Of a stretch of DNA of 51,220 nucleotides, positions 1 through 8,008 are shown piece after piece (the stretch's first letter is position 1; each line of letters starts with the position of its first letter). The notes beneath the pieces are model-generated. The model saw only the letters and a list, made by a program, of their open reading frames with translations, made no database searches and was not told the DNA's origin. Location: NCBI GenBank assembly GCA_016936815.1, contig JAFGXD010000143.1:1-51220 (forward strand), given 5' to 3'. The position numbers were made by a program, and so were the translations under genes. The stretch comes from Bacteroidales bacterium (GTDB taxonomy: Bacteria; Bacteroidota; Bacteroidia; Bacteroidales; GWF2-38-335).

Positions 1-134
1 TCTACACTTCCGGCCATGGCTGGATTAAGCAAAAAGCCATTCATCATATACTGACTGTAAAGCGGCAATTGCTGGGCTTGCGTTATATTGCTTAATGTAA
101 GTAAAGCAAAAATTGCGATTAATGTTTTTTTCAT
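1..134 (-). CDS. PorP/SprF-family type IX secretion outer membrane protein, N-terminal part
   Basis: Only the first about 44 residues are inside the window; the gene runs off its left edge. The reverse-strand reading from the ATG at 134 begins with a signal peptide (MKKTLIAIFALLTLSNITQA) followed by QQLPLYSQYMMNGFLLNPA. The 'P.YSQYM.N....NPA.AG' pattern just after the signal peptide is the hallmark of the PorP/SprF family, outer membrane beta-barrels that work with T9SS and are typically encoded beside SprB-like or type B CTD cargo. It lies 137 bp downstream of the giant SprB-repeat gene on the same strand, the same order as sprB-sprF in gliding Flavobacteria. I infer that it helps export or anchor that adhesin. 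The call rests on a short stretch, but the motif is distinctive. Confidence 0.8.
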   Translation of the reverse strand, partial: MKKTLIAIFALLTLSNITQAQQLPLYSQYMMNGFLLNPAMAGSV

Positions 135-150
135 GGTTTTATTTTTTTTA

Positions 151-181
151 CCCCCAGCCCCTAAAGGGGAGTTGTTTGGGG
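151..181. repeat. GC-rich palindromic intergenic repeat (CCCCTAAAGGGG core)
   Basis: Between the adhesin stop codon and the PorP/SprF start sits CCCC-TAAA-GGGG (158-169), flanked by an outer C-run at 151-155 and a G-run at 178-181. This gives nested potential hairpins. It stands out as a GC block in very AT-rich noncoding DNA. Similar CCCC(T)AAAGGGG palindromes are, from memory, dispersed between genes in many Bacteroidota. It could act as an mRNA hairpin between the two genes. Confidence 0.5.
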
Positions 182-231
182 AAATTTGTTTTTATTTATT
201 TTCTTATTTATTCTTTGTTTGTCGTTTGTTC

Positions 232-272
232 AAAAACTTATAACTTATGACTCAAAACTTAAAACTTAAAAC
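232..272. repeat. Short tandem AACTTAWA-type repeat
   Basis: A degenerate tandem array of units such as AACTTAT, AACTTATGACTC, AAAACTTA, AAAACTTA and AAAACT runs right up to the adhesin stop codon (272-274). Units are 7-12 bp. It is noncoding and could be a slippage-prone tract in the adhesin 3' flank. No function is visible. Confidence 0.5.
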
Positions 273-3200
273 TACCTAATTATAGTTATAGTTCCATTAT
301 GTGTTTCTTCTTCAGTTTCACCAAGTTTAACAATGTAAACGTAAGAACCAAGAGGTGCAGGATTACCATTGTAAGTTCCGTCCCATTGATTTTCAAGACT
401 TGCATATTCAGAACCTGTTCCTGAGAAACTAAACATTAACTGACCCCAACGGTTGAAGATTTCAATTTCAATGTTTTCAACAGATTCAACATCTTTAATA
501 GCCCAAGTATCGTTTATACCGTCGGCATTAGGAGTGAAAGCAGAAGGGATTTCAAGGTCGTAACATCCAATTTCTGAATTCAAAATTGTGAAAGTATCCG
601 TAACAACACAATCATTTTCATCGGTTAGGGTTAGGATGTATTCGCCGGCTGTAAGATTTTCAATATCCTCTGTTGTTTCTCCGTTTGACCAGGAATAAAC
701 ATGTGTTCCTGTTCCATCGAATGATGATATTTGAATTTCACCATCGTTGTTATCGGTACAGCTTACATTATTTACAGAATCTATTACCAACATTATTGCA
801 TTTGGTTGGTAAAGTGGAGAATTAGCAATTACAGAGCAACCGTTTGCATCGTACACTGTTACATAATATGAACCGGAGCTTAAGTTAATAGCCGTTGAGG
901 TAGTTTGAGTACCTGTATTTGCATCCCAAACATAGCTATACATAGGTGACCCACCGCTAACAACAGCCGATAGAGTACCTGTTTCACCATAGCAGGAAAT
1001 GGGCTGGGTTGTTGCAATAGTCAATCCTAAAGCTTCAGATGGCTGAGTTATTGAAATATTATTATGGACTATACTACAACCATTAGAATCTGTAATTGTA
1101 ACAGAGTAACCTCCTGCTCCTAAATTAATTGCAGAGTTATTGGTTTGTCCGTTCGACCATGAATAATAATACTGCGGAGTTCCACCTGAAACAGTAATTA
1201 CAATCGAGCCACTATTGTTTCCATAACAGGCAACATGATTAATTGCCAAAGTATCGTAAAGAGCATTTGGCTGAGTAATATTAATTGTAGCAACGGCAGG
1301 ACAGTTATTAGCATCATTAATTGAAACTGAATAAGAACCTGCAGTAAGAGCATTAATCTCATCAGTATTTGAACTTGAATTAGTAATTACACCATTAGAC
1401 CATTCGTAATGGTAAGGCGCTGTTCCTCCGGTAATTGTAACCATAACAGATCCGGAATTTCCTCCATTACACAGAACGGGGTTAGTAATTGACATTGCCG
1501 CTGTTCCTCCGCCTTCCGAAATTACTTCAGCAGTTGTGGTAGCAACACAGCTATTTGCGTCTGTTACAGTTAATCCGTAAGAGCCATAAGCAAGAGCAGT
1601 ATTTGCTGCATCTGTAACTCCATTGCTCCATAAATATGTATATCCTGGAGTTCCACCGGTTGGAGTAACTGTGGCAGTTCCATTGTCTCCATCGCAAGTT
1701 GCAGGAGTTGTTACTAAATTGGTCAAATCAATTGCTGTTGGTTCGCTAACAATGACAGAATCAACTTTTTCACAACCGCGGTTATCTGTAATTGTTACAA
1801 AGTAATAAACATTAGCAAGTAATGAGTCTGCAACTGAAGAAGCATCTCCATTTGACCATAAATAAGAATAAGGTGATGAACCTCCCGAAGGTTGAACAAG
1901 AGCATCTCCATCATTACCGCCAAAGCAGGTTACATCATCGAAATCGTAAATTGAACTGGTTAGAAGACTTGGTTGAGAAACCGTTCCGGAATTTGTATAT
2001 GTACAAGAATTATCATCCGTAATTACAATATTGTAAGTTCCTGCCAATAAATTTGAAACCGTAGCAGTTGTTGTAGATACAGCATCGTCCCATAGATATG
2101 TGTAAGGTGGTGTTCCGCCTGTAGCAGTAAAAGTAATTGATCCATCCGCAAGACCATAACATGAAATATTATTTGAGGCAGTAATAGTTGCTGAAATAGC
2201 AGTTGGTTCTGTAATAATAATTGAAGCAACTGAATTACAATTTACAGCATCTGTTACAGTTACAGAATATTCACCTGCACCAACATTATTGAGGAAATCA
2301 GTTGTTTCACCGTGGTTAGACCATTCATAAGTAAACGGACCAGTACCTCCTGAAACAATTGCTACATGAGCATATCCAAGAGTGTCGCCATGACAAACAT
2401 TGTGCGTTGCAGCATCAATTGTTACATCGGCTGCACCAATATCTGCCACGTTAACAGTTTGAGAATAAGTACAATTATGGTCGTCATAAACAGTTATATT
2501 ATATGATCCAGCAAACAAAGTGGTTGCAGTTTGAGTAGTCTGATAACCTGTGCCGGCTCCCCATTGATAAATATATGGAGCTGTACCACCGGTAGGATTA
2601 ATTGTAACTTCACCATCATTATTTCCGCAGTTAGAATTTGTAACAGCAGCAGTAGCAGTAATTGCTGCAGGTTGAGAAATAGTATAAGATTGAGATGAAG
2701 TGCAACCCAGAGCATCTGTTATAGTAACAGAATAGTTATTAGCGATTAAGCCTGAAATAGCATCGGAAGTGCCTCCGGTTGACCAATTGTAAGAGTATGG
2801 AGTAGTTCCACCGGAAGCTGAAACGCTGGCCTGACCACTACTGCCGCCAAAACATGCCACATCAATCTGTGAAGGAGTTGAGCTTAAGGCGGTTGGTTGA
2901 GTAACAGTTACAGTATTAGTTGCTGTACAAGAGTTTGCATCTGTTACGGTAACCGTATAAGTTCCGGCAGCCAAAGATGAAGCAATTGCTGTAGTTTGAG
3001 AGCCTGCTGCCGCATTCCATAAGTATGAATATGGTGAAACACCTCCTGATGCATTTACAGTTGCAGTTCCTGTTGATAGCCCATTACAAGTAACTCCAAC
3101 TGTAGAAACAGTAGTAGCAAGTGGTTGAGGCTGAGAAATTGTAATTGAATTGCTGGCAGTACATCCATTAGCATCGGTAATAGTTACATAATGAGTTCCT

Positions 3201-6200
3201 GAAGAAAGTCCTGTAGCTGTAGCTGTAGTTTGCGATCCGGCAGATGCATCCCACAAATAAGTATAAGGTGAGGTTCCATTTACTCCGGAAACACTTGCAG
3301 AACCATTGCTTCCTCCGTTACAAGATACGTTATTTACTAAAGAAGTTGTTGATGAAAGTATTGTAGGTTGAGTAATTGTTGCGGAAGTGACAGCAGTACA
3401 AGAGTTTGCATCAGTTACAGTTACATTGTAGGTTCCTTGAGCCAGTCCTGTTACTGTTGCACCTGTATATCCGGTTTGCCATGAATAAGTATATCCGGGA
3501 GTTCCACCACTTGCAGAAACAGTTGCGGTTCCATTGTTTCCTCCATTACAACTAACGTTGGTAGTAGAAGAAATGGATGGAGTAATAACAGTAGGTTGAG
3601 AGATTGTTGCAGTTCTTGAAATGGTACAACCGTTTGCATCGGTAATAGTAACAGTATAAGTACCTGCTGAAAGCCCTGAAGCAGTTGTGGTTGTTCCTGC
3701 ACCCCCCGACCATACATAACTATAGGCAGGAGTACCTCCTGAAACACCAACCACAGCTTGTCCGTTGTTTCCTCCAAAACAAGAAGCATTGGTTGTTGAA
3801 GTTATTGATGCATTAAGTGAAGCAGGTTGAGTAATTGTTACAGAGGCAGTAGAAATACATCCAATATTATCGGTAACGGTTACTGTAACTGTTCCTGCGC
3901 ATAAACTTGATTCTGTTGTTCCGGTATTTGCTGAACTAGACCAAGCATAGGAATATGGAGCGGTTCCACCTGTTGCAGAAGCCGCAGCTGTTCCATTACA
4001 ACTTCCGTTACAAGATACGTTGGTTGAGGAATATATTGTTGCCGACGGTGATCCTGCATCGTTTACGTTGGTTGTCCCTGTTCTGGTGCAACCATGAGAG
4101 TCAGTTATTGTTACTGTATATCCACCTGCATAAAGGTTTGTAGCAGTTGTTGTTGTTTGGTTAGATGGATCTGACCAAACATAAGAATAACCGGGTGTTC
4201 CGCCTGCTGCAACAACTGAAGCTGAACCATCATTGTTACCACAAGTGGCAGCAGTATTTGACATAGTTGCTGTAATAGCAGTTGGTTGAGAAACAGTGTA
4301 TGAACCTGTTCTGGTACAACCATTAGCGTCTGTGACAGTAACGCCATAAAGGCCTGCTGCTAAAGAACTTGCTGTAGCAGTTGTCTGGAAACTAGGATCA
4401 TTCCAAGAATAAGAATAGCCTGCTGTTCCACCGGAAACACTTGCGGTTGCGCTTCCTGTAGCACTTCCATTACATGTGGCTGCAACTCCTGTAGTTGTAA
4501 CACTAATTGCAGTAGGCTGAGTTACTGTTGCAGAGGTACTTGTTGTACATCCATGCGAATCTGTAACTGTAACGGTATATGTGTTTGCAGATAATCCAGT
4601 AGCTGTTGCATTTGTAGATCCCGTTGACCATGCATAGGAATAACCGGTTGTTCCACCACTGGCAGAAACGGTTGCAGTTCCGTTGTTTCCTCCGTTACAA
4701 GCAACAGCAGTATTAGTTGTTGAAGCTGTTAGAGCGGTAGGTTGCCCAATTGTTGCAGAACCTGTTCTTGTACATGAATGACTATCGGTAATGGTTACCG
4801 TATAAGTTCCTGCAGGTAGTCCTGAAGTTGTAGCACCTGTTCCACCTCCACCTGACCAGCTATATGTGTAACCGGGACTTCCTCCCGATGCAGAAACTGT
4901 TGCAGTACCATTACTCTGTCCGTTGCAATTAGCACTTACAGTTGAAGTACTTGCTGTAATTTGAGTTGGTTGAGTAAGAGGTACTGTAACAACAGCCTGA
5001 CAAACTCCAACTGCATCAGTAACAGTCACATAGTTATTTCCATTTACAAGGTTATTAGCAGTAGCTCCTGATGCACCTGATGACCAAGAATATGTGTATC
5101 CGGGAGTTCCTCCTGAAGCACTAACGGTTGCAGAACCATTACTTCCACCATAACAACTTGGGTTTGAACTTGACACCAGTGACCCTGAAACTCCAGTAAC
5201 GGTAAATGCCAATGAGTTATTATTAGTAGAGTGACTACAAATATCAGTTACTGAGCCTGTTAAATTTAGAGAGTATGAGCCTCCTGCTGTTAATGGTGTG
5301 TTAAGTGTTAATTCATAAGTATTTGAATAAGATCCACCGGCAGCACAGGTTGAAGAATAAACAGATGTAATTGAATAAGGGCCTCCGGGTCCTGTTACTG
5401 TAAAGTCGCCTGCAGCAACCGAAGAACAAAGAACATTTTCAGTAAATTCAACAGTAATAGTTTGTTGACCACAAGCAGGAGCACTTGTAATTGCATTAAG
5501 TGAAGGGCCTGTATTATCGATTACCTGAGCAGTACCTCCGAATACAATATTATAACCACCGGTTGAAACAGTCCACTGACTAACATTTATAACGTATGTT
5601 TCACCGGCAATAACTGTTAGTTCAGCGTTAAAAGGTCCATCAAGTGGGCCTGCTGAAGTCTGAGTATCGGCACCTGTAGGCCCTGTGTTACCAGTTGTCA
5701 TTGAATAATTACAACTTACTTGAGAAGCTGCATTGGTAAACACGCTTCCACAATCTAAACCTGTTATGTTCCATACAGCCCAGTCGTAGTCGTCGGTTGA
5801 AATATTTGGGGTTATTGCAAAGCCCAAAGTTCCTGTAGTTTGAACTGTAAATGTATACCAAACATCATTTCTTTCACCTTCAAGACAAGAAGTAGAACTA
5901 TTTATTTCACTGGGATAGTTTCCTGAATTTGTATATGCTGTTGATTCAGAATAAGTGCTAAAGCAAAGTGGTATTGCATTTAAACAATCTTGTGTTGTTG
6001 GAGTTGGTTGAGCAATATTAGTAACAGATAAGTTATAATTTACGCAAGCGTCTCCATTATATACCGCCGGGTCCGGTCCGTTAGAAACAACAATATAGTA
6101 AGTTGTACCCGCATTAAGCAATAATTTTACTCTAGGACTTCCATGAAATTCAGGATATTGTATTGTTGAGGAAGCCAGACAATTTCCTCCTGAACTTGGA

Positions 6201-6883
6201 CAATTATCCAATACGAAAAGTCCAATACCTCTTTCATATCCACCACCTGATACTTGGGCGGTTTGAGCATAAACATCAACCCATCCTGTGGTGCTCGGGG
6301 TATATGTGTAAACCCATTCAGCTCCTGTCATAAACAAAGAGCCACAACCATCGGTAGCATCGAAATTATTACAGTTTGAACAAGTACTTGCACCATTATG
6401 TGTGTAAGGAAGGCTTCCAATAACTGAAGGGTTAGAACAACCATGGTCAGCGCAGGAAGCTCCTGAACCCAATCTCCATTGTAGAGTCATACAAGTACTT
6501 TCATCTATACAGCTAAACCTACTAACCAAAACGCAAACCGTACCCGAAAAAGTTGCTGTCCATGTAATAGTTGATTGCAGTCCGCATCCATCGTCGTTAT
6601 ATGCAAGAAAAGTTCCTGTACAATTTGTTTGTCTAAGTGTTAATTGAGTGTCGAAATCTGTATCTCCACAAGTCTGCCAGGAGTATGTATTTCCGGAAAC
6701 AACGGTATAATAGGAATATTCTCCACCATAAACACAAGGACTAACAGTAGTCCATGTTGTTGTTGGAGAAGCAAAGGTACCACCGGGAAAATTTGCGGTA
6801 CAATTAGTACATTGGCTGAATAATGTTGAGGTGTTAACCAAAAACAATACAGCAAAAACTAAAATTGCATATAATTTTTTCAT
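272..6883 (-). CDS. Giant SprB-repeat cell-surface protein with type B T9SS C-terminal domain
   Basis: This 2203-residue secreted protein starts with a clear signal peptide (MKKLYAILVFAVLFLVNTS, cleavage near residue 24). Residues of about 25-460 form three Cys-rich beta modules resembling pre-peptidase C-terminal (PPC) domains. Residues of about 460-565 look Ig/SbsA-like. From about 565 to 2105 I count 20 tandem SprB repeats of about 76 residues (CNGGNNGT..VSASGGTPGY.YSW then GTY.VTVTD..GC). The last about 95 residues are a T9SS type B ('gliding motility-associated') CTD: AFTPNADGIND, IFNRWGQ, WDGTYNG, ending TIIR. The family is exported by T9SS and displayed on the surface; SprB of Flavobacterium is the mobile gliding adhesin. 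Gliding itself is not shown here. A small secreted protein lies 20 bp upstream and PorP/SprF downstream, so one operon is likely. The repeats are very poor in charged residues. Confidence 0.9.
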   Translation of the reverse strand: MKKLYAILVFAVLFLVNTSTLFSQCTNCTANFPGGTFASPTTTWTTVSPCVYGGEYSYYTVVSGNTYSWQTCGDTDFDTQLTLRQTNCTGTFLAYNDDGCGLQSTITWTATFSGTVCVLVSRFSCIDESTCMTLQWRLGSGASCADHGCSNPSVIGSLPYTHNGASTCSNCNNFDATDGCGSLFMTGAEWVYTYTPSTTGWVDVYAQTAQVSGGGYERGIGLFVLDNCPSSGGNCLASSTIQYPEFHGSPRVKLLLNAGTTYYIVVSNGPDPAVYNGDACVNYNLSVTNIAQPTPTTQDCLNAIPLCFSTYSESTAYTNSGNYPSEINSSTSCLEGERNDVWYTFTVQTTGTLGFAITPNISTDDYDWAVWNITGLDCGSVFTNAASQVSCNYSMTTGNTGPTGADTQTSAGPLDGPFNAELTVIAGETYVINVSQWTVSTGGYNIVFGGTAQVIDNTGPSLNAITSAPACGQQTITVEFTENVLCSSVAAGDFTVTGPGGPYSITSVYSSTCAAGGSYSNTYELTLNTPLTAGGSYSLNLTGSVTDICSHSTNNNSLAFTVTGVSGSLVSSSNPSCYGGSNGSATVSASGGTPGYTYSWSSGASGATANNLVNGNNYVTVTDAVGVCQAVVTVPLTQPTQITASTSTVSANCNGQSNGTATVSASGGSPGYTYSWSGGGGTGATTSGLPAGTYTVTITDSHSCTRTGSATIGQPTALTASTTNTAVACNGGNNGTATVSASGGTTGYSYAWSTGSTNATATGLSANTYTVTVTDSHGCTTSTSATVTQPTAISVTTTGVAATCNGSATGSATASVSGGTAGYSYSWNDPSFQTTATASSLAAGLYGVTVTDANGCTRTGSYTVSQPTAITATMSNTAATCGNNDGSASVVAAGGTPGYSYVWSDPSNQTTTTATNLYAGGYTVTITDSHGCTRTGTTNVNDAGSPSATIYSSTNVSCNGSCNGTAAASATGGTAPYSYAWSSSANTGTTESSLCAGTVTVTVTDNIGCISTASVTITQPASLNASITSTTNASCFGGNNGQAVVGVSGGTPAYSYVWSGGAGTTTTASGLSAGTYTVTITDANGCTISRTATISQPTVITPSISSTTNVSCNGGNNGTATVSASGGTPGYTYSWQTGYTGATVTGLAQGTYNVTVTDANSCTAVTSATITQPTILSSTTSLVNNVSCNGGSNGSASVSGVNGTSPYTYLWDASAGSQTTATATGLSSGTHYVTITDANGCTASNSITISQPQPLATTVSTVGVTCNGLSTGTATVNASGGVSPYSYLWNAAAGSQTTAIASSLAAGTYTVTVTDANSCTATNTVTVTQPTALSSTPSQIDVACFGGSSGQASVSASGGTTPYSYNWSTGGTSDAISGLIANNYSVTITDALGCTSSQSYTISQPAAITATAAVTNSNCGNNDGEVTINPTGGTAPYIYQWGAGTGYQTTQTATTLFAGSYNITVYDDHNCTYSQTVNVADIGAADVTIDAATHNVCHGDTLGYAHVAIVSGGTGPFTYEWSNHGETTDFLNNVGAGEYSVTVTDAVNCNSVASIIITEPTAISATITASNNISCYGLADGSITFTATGGTPPYTYLWDDAVSTTTATVSNLLAGTYNIVITDDNSCTYTNSGTVSQPSLLTSSIYDFDDVTCFGGNDGDALVQPSGGSSPYSYLWSNGDASSVADSLLANVYYFVTITDNRGCEKVDSVIVSEPTAIDLTNLVTTPATCDGDNGTATVTPTGGTPGYTYLWSNGVTDAANTALAYGSYGLTVTDANSCVATTTAEVISEGGGTAAMSITNPVLCNGGNSGSVMVTITGGTAPYHYEWSNGVITNSSSNTDEINALTAGSYSVSINDANNCPAVATINITQPNALYDTLAINHVACYGNNSGSIVITVSGGTPQYYYSWSNGQTNNSAINLGAGGYSVTITDSNGCSIVHNNISITQPSEALGLTIATTQPISCYGETGTLSAVVSGGSPMYSYVWDANTGTQTTSTAINLSSGSYYVTVYDANGCSVIANSPLYQPNAIMLVIDSVNNVSCTDNNDGEIQISSFDGTGTHVYSWSNGETTEDIENLTAGEYILTLTDENDCVVTDTFTILNSEIGCYDLEIPSAFTPNADGINDTWAIKDVESVENIEIEIFNRWGQLMFSFSGTGSEYASLENQWDGTYNGNPAPLGSYVYIVKLGETEEETHNGTITIIR
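575..5195 (-). repeat. Array of 20 SprB-type repeats (about 76 residues each)
   Basis: Counting on the translated minus strand gives 20 consecutive repeats, from the one beginning before CYGGSNGSATVSASGG (near 5150) to the one ending TFTILNS (near 575). Each has two Cys, one just before the xGGxxG turn and one in the late D.xGC motif. N-terminal units are closely similar; C-terminal units are more diverged and more acidic. Units 5, 12 and 16 are variants with CGNNDG or CDGDNG, and they end in a Gly-containing linker instead of the usual QP/EP. Confidence 0.85.
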
Positions 6884-6903
6884 AATTAAAAATTTTTCTG
6901 AAA

Positions 6904-7245
6904 TTATTTATTCTCGTTTCTATTAGCCTCTTTTATAGCTTGTTCCCTTTTCGCAGCTTCCGACTGCTCTTTTTTGGGAAACATAGCCTTGTATCTTTCA
7001 GGATTTTGCTCAATCCATTGTTGTTTTTTGGCTTGATAATTAGCTTCGTCTAATTGTTGATTACCGGTATTTTCATAAATAGGAAAATCGGCAGGCAACT
7101 TAGATTCTGAAGGACAGGTTGAACATGGCTGTTCTGTTTTACTGAGATTTTGTTTAGGGGCTTTGGTTAATTCAGTTTTTTCCTGTGAAAGCATGGAGCT
7201 TACTGAAAGTGCCAAAATAAATGCTAAAGCGTAAATCTTCCTCAT
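6904..7245 (-). CDS. Small secreted protein with CxxC motif, upstream of the SprB-repeat gene
   Basis: A 113-residue protein with a signal peptide (MRKIYALAFILALSVSSMLS, then Q21). The mature part has a CxxC pair (C41, C44, PCSTCPS), then a PIYENTGN..LDEANY..K..WIEQNPE motif and a Lys/Glu-rich helical tail. I do not recognise a named domain. My memory is that short proteins with the 'YxNTGNxxxDxxxYxxxKxxWIxxNPExY' motif occur beside T9SS cargo genes in Bacteroidota. It is the first gene of the minus-strand cluster, ending 20 bp before the giant adhesin, so co-transcription is likely. It could be a chaperone, a stalk component or a redox partner for the Cys-rich repeats; that is inference only. 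Confidence 0.75.
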   Translation of the reverse strand: MRKIYALAFILALSVSSMLSQEKTELTKAPKQNLSKTEQPCSTCPSESKLPADFPIYENTGNQQLDEANYQAKKQQWIEQNPERYKAMFPKKEQSEAAKREQAIKEANRNENK

Positions 7246-7264
7246 ATTGCTTAATTTATTAGTT

Positions 7265-7280
7265 TAATAATTAATTATTA
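7265..7280. promoter_or_regulatory. 16-bp perfect AT palindrome upstream of the T9SS cargo operon
   Basis: TAATAATTAATTATTA is a perfect palindrome 20 bp upstream of the ATG at 7245. With a TAATTTTG -7-like element on the minus strand at 7343-7336, it would fall in the 5' leader. It may be an operator or a chance AT palindrome. Confidence 0.3.
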
Positions 7281-7335
7281 CTAGGTTTAGACGAAATGTT
7301 CAATTACTTGGTTGCATTTAAGTATTTATACTCGG

Positions 7336-7343
7336 CAAAATTA
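7336..7343 (-). promoter_or_regulatory. Candidate Bacteroidota -7 element for the cargo operon
   Basis: The plus-strand CAAAATTA reads TAATTTTG on the minus strand, a full match to TAnnTTTG. It implies a leader of about 85 nt before the small secreted protein. I see no good TTG -33 partner at 19-21 bp. The rest of 7246-7700 shows no gene or RNA I can support. Confidence 0.35.
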
Positions 7344-7659
7344 TGACAAATATTAATAATTATTAGGTAATTACACGTATTTTATTGATTAGAGAGAAAT
7401 AATTTAGATAAAAATGCGATTTTTCATGACAAACGTAAGTTTATTATTGGTTTATAAGTCCATATCGGAGATAATTAGTCAAAAATTAAACTTTCTTGTT
7501 TTCGTTTTCTCAAAGGTTGAAGTTCATTAATGCGCTTGAAATATCTCTTCATGGTTAAAGATGGCCAAATTATCAAACATAATCCAATTATTCAAAAGTC
7601 AAAACTTTAAAAGCTTTCTTGAGATAAAATAGGGAATTATTAAATTAAAATTGAAATAA

Positions 7660-7691
7660 TTGAGACAGAAATAAAAATTTTCATATATTTG
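7660..7691 (+). promoter_or_regulatory. Promoter of tRNA-Arg
   Basis: TTG at 7660-7662 and TATATTTG at 7684-7691 are separated by 21 bp, matching the Bacteroidota primary sigma consensus (TTTG, 19-21 bp, TAnnTTTG). The tRNA begins 12 bp after the -7 element. Confidence 0.6.
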
Positions 7692-7703
7692 CAGCCCGAA
7701 ATC

Positions 7704-7777
7704 GGTTCCGTAGCTCAGCTGGATAGAGCAACGGCCTTCTAAGCCGTAGGTCCCAGGTTCGAGTCCTGGCGGAATCA
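7704..7777 (+). tRNA. tRNA-Arg (anticodon TCT)
   Basis: A full cloverleaf can be drawn by hand. Acceptor GGTTCCG pairs with CGGAATC (one G-T), and the D arm has GCTC/GAGC. Anticodon stem ACGGC/GCCGT encloses loop CTTCTAA with anticodon TCT. The T arm is CCAGG-TTCGAGT-CCTGG with the conserved TTCGA, and the discriminator base is A at 7777. The 3' CCA is not encoded (the next bases are CGG), as is usual in this phylum. It reads AGA/AGG arginine codons. It has its own promoter and terminator. Confidence 0.97.
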
Positions 7778-7791
7778 CGGAAAATAAGTCT

Positions 7792-7827
7792 AAAACCCTG
7801 TTAAACAATAGTTTGATGGGGTTTTTT
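7792..7827 (+). terminator. Rho-independent terminator after tRNA-Arg
   Basis: Arms 7792-7806 and 7811-7825 can form about 15 bp including G-T wobbles, around the loop AATA. The core is AAAACCC against GGGGTTTT, running into a T-tract (7822-7827). Confidence 0.7.
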
Positions 7828-7955
7828 GATTTTTTGTAGTCGGTTTTGTAGATTACAAGTCTAATTGTTAATACTTTGCGAAACATTTTTATTCCTTTTT
7901 TTATCCATTAGCTTTTTCAAATGTTGATACTTTGTTGAATTAAAATTTCCTCCCA

Positions 7956-7987
7956 TTGCCTAAGCTCGTTTTTTATTTTTATTTTTG
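7956..7987 (+). promoter_or_regulatory. Promoter of purL-menG
   Basis: TTG at 7956-7958, a 21-bp spacer and TATTTTTG at 7980-7987 fit the Bacteroidota consensus. The -7 element contains the in-frame TTG at 7985, so that TTG is unlikely to be the start codon. The leader to the ATG at 8009 would be about 15 nt. Confidence 0.6.
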
Positions 7988-8008
7988 TGCTTAATAAAAA
8001 TTAATAAA

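Noticed and set aside
2023-4704. Several antisense-frame open frames of 60-112 codons in the SprB array
   Set aside because: They come from the repeated, stop-poor DNA and recur with the repeat period; compositions are Leu/Gln-rich artefacts.
7599-7886. A 95-codon minus-strand open frame across the tRNA-Arg gene
   Set aside because: It is the antisense translation of a tRNA (the familiar 'PPGLEPGTYGLEGRCSIQLSYG' artefact), not a protein gene.
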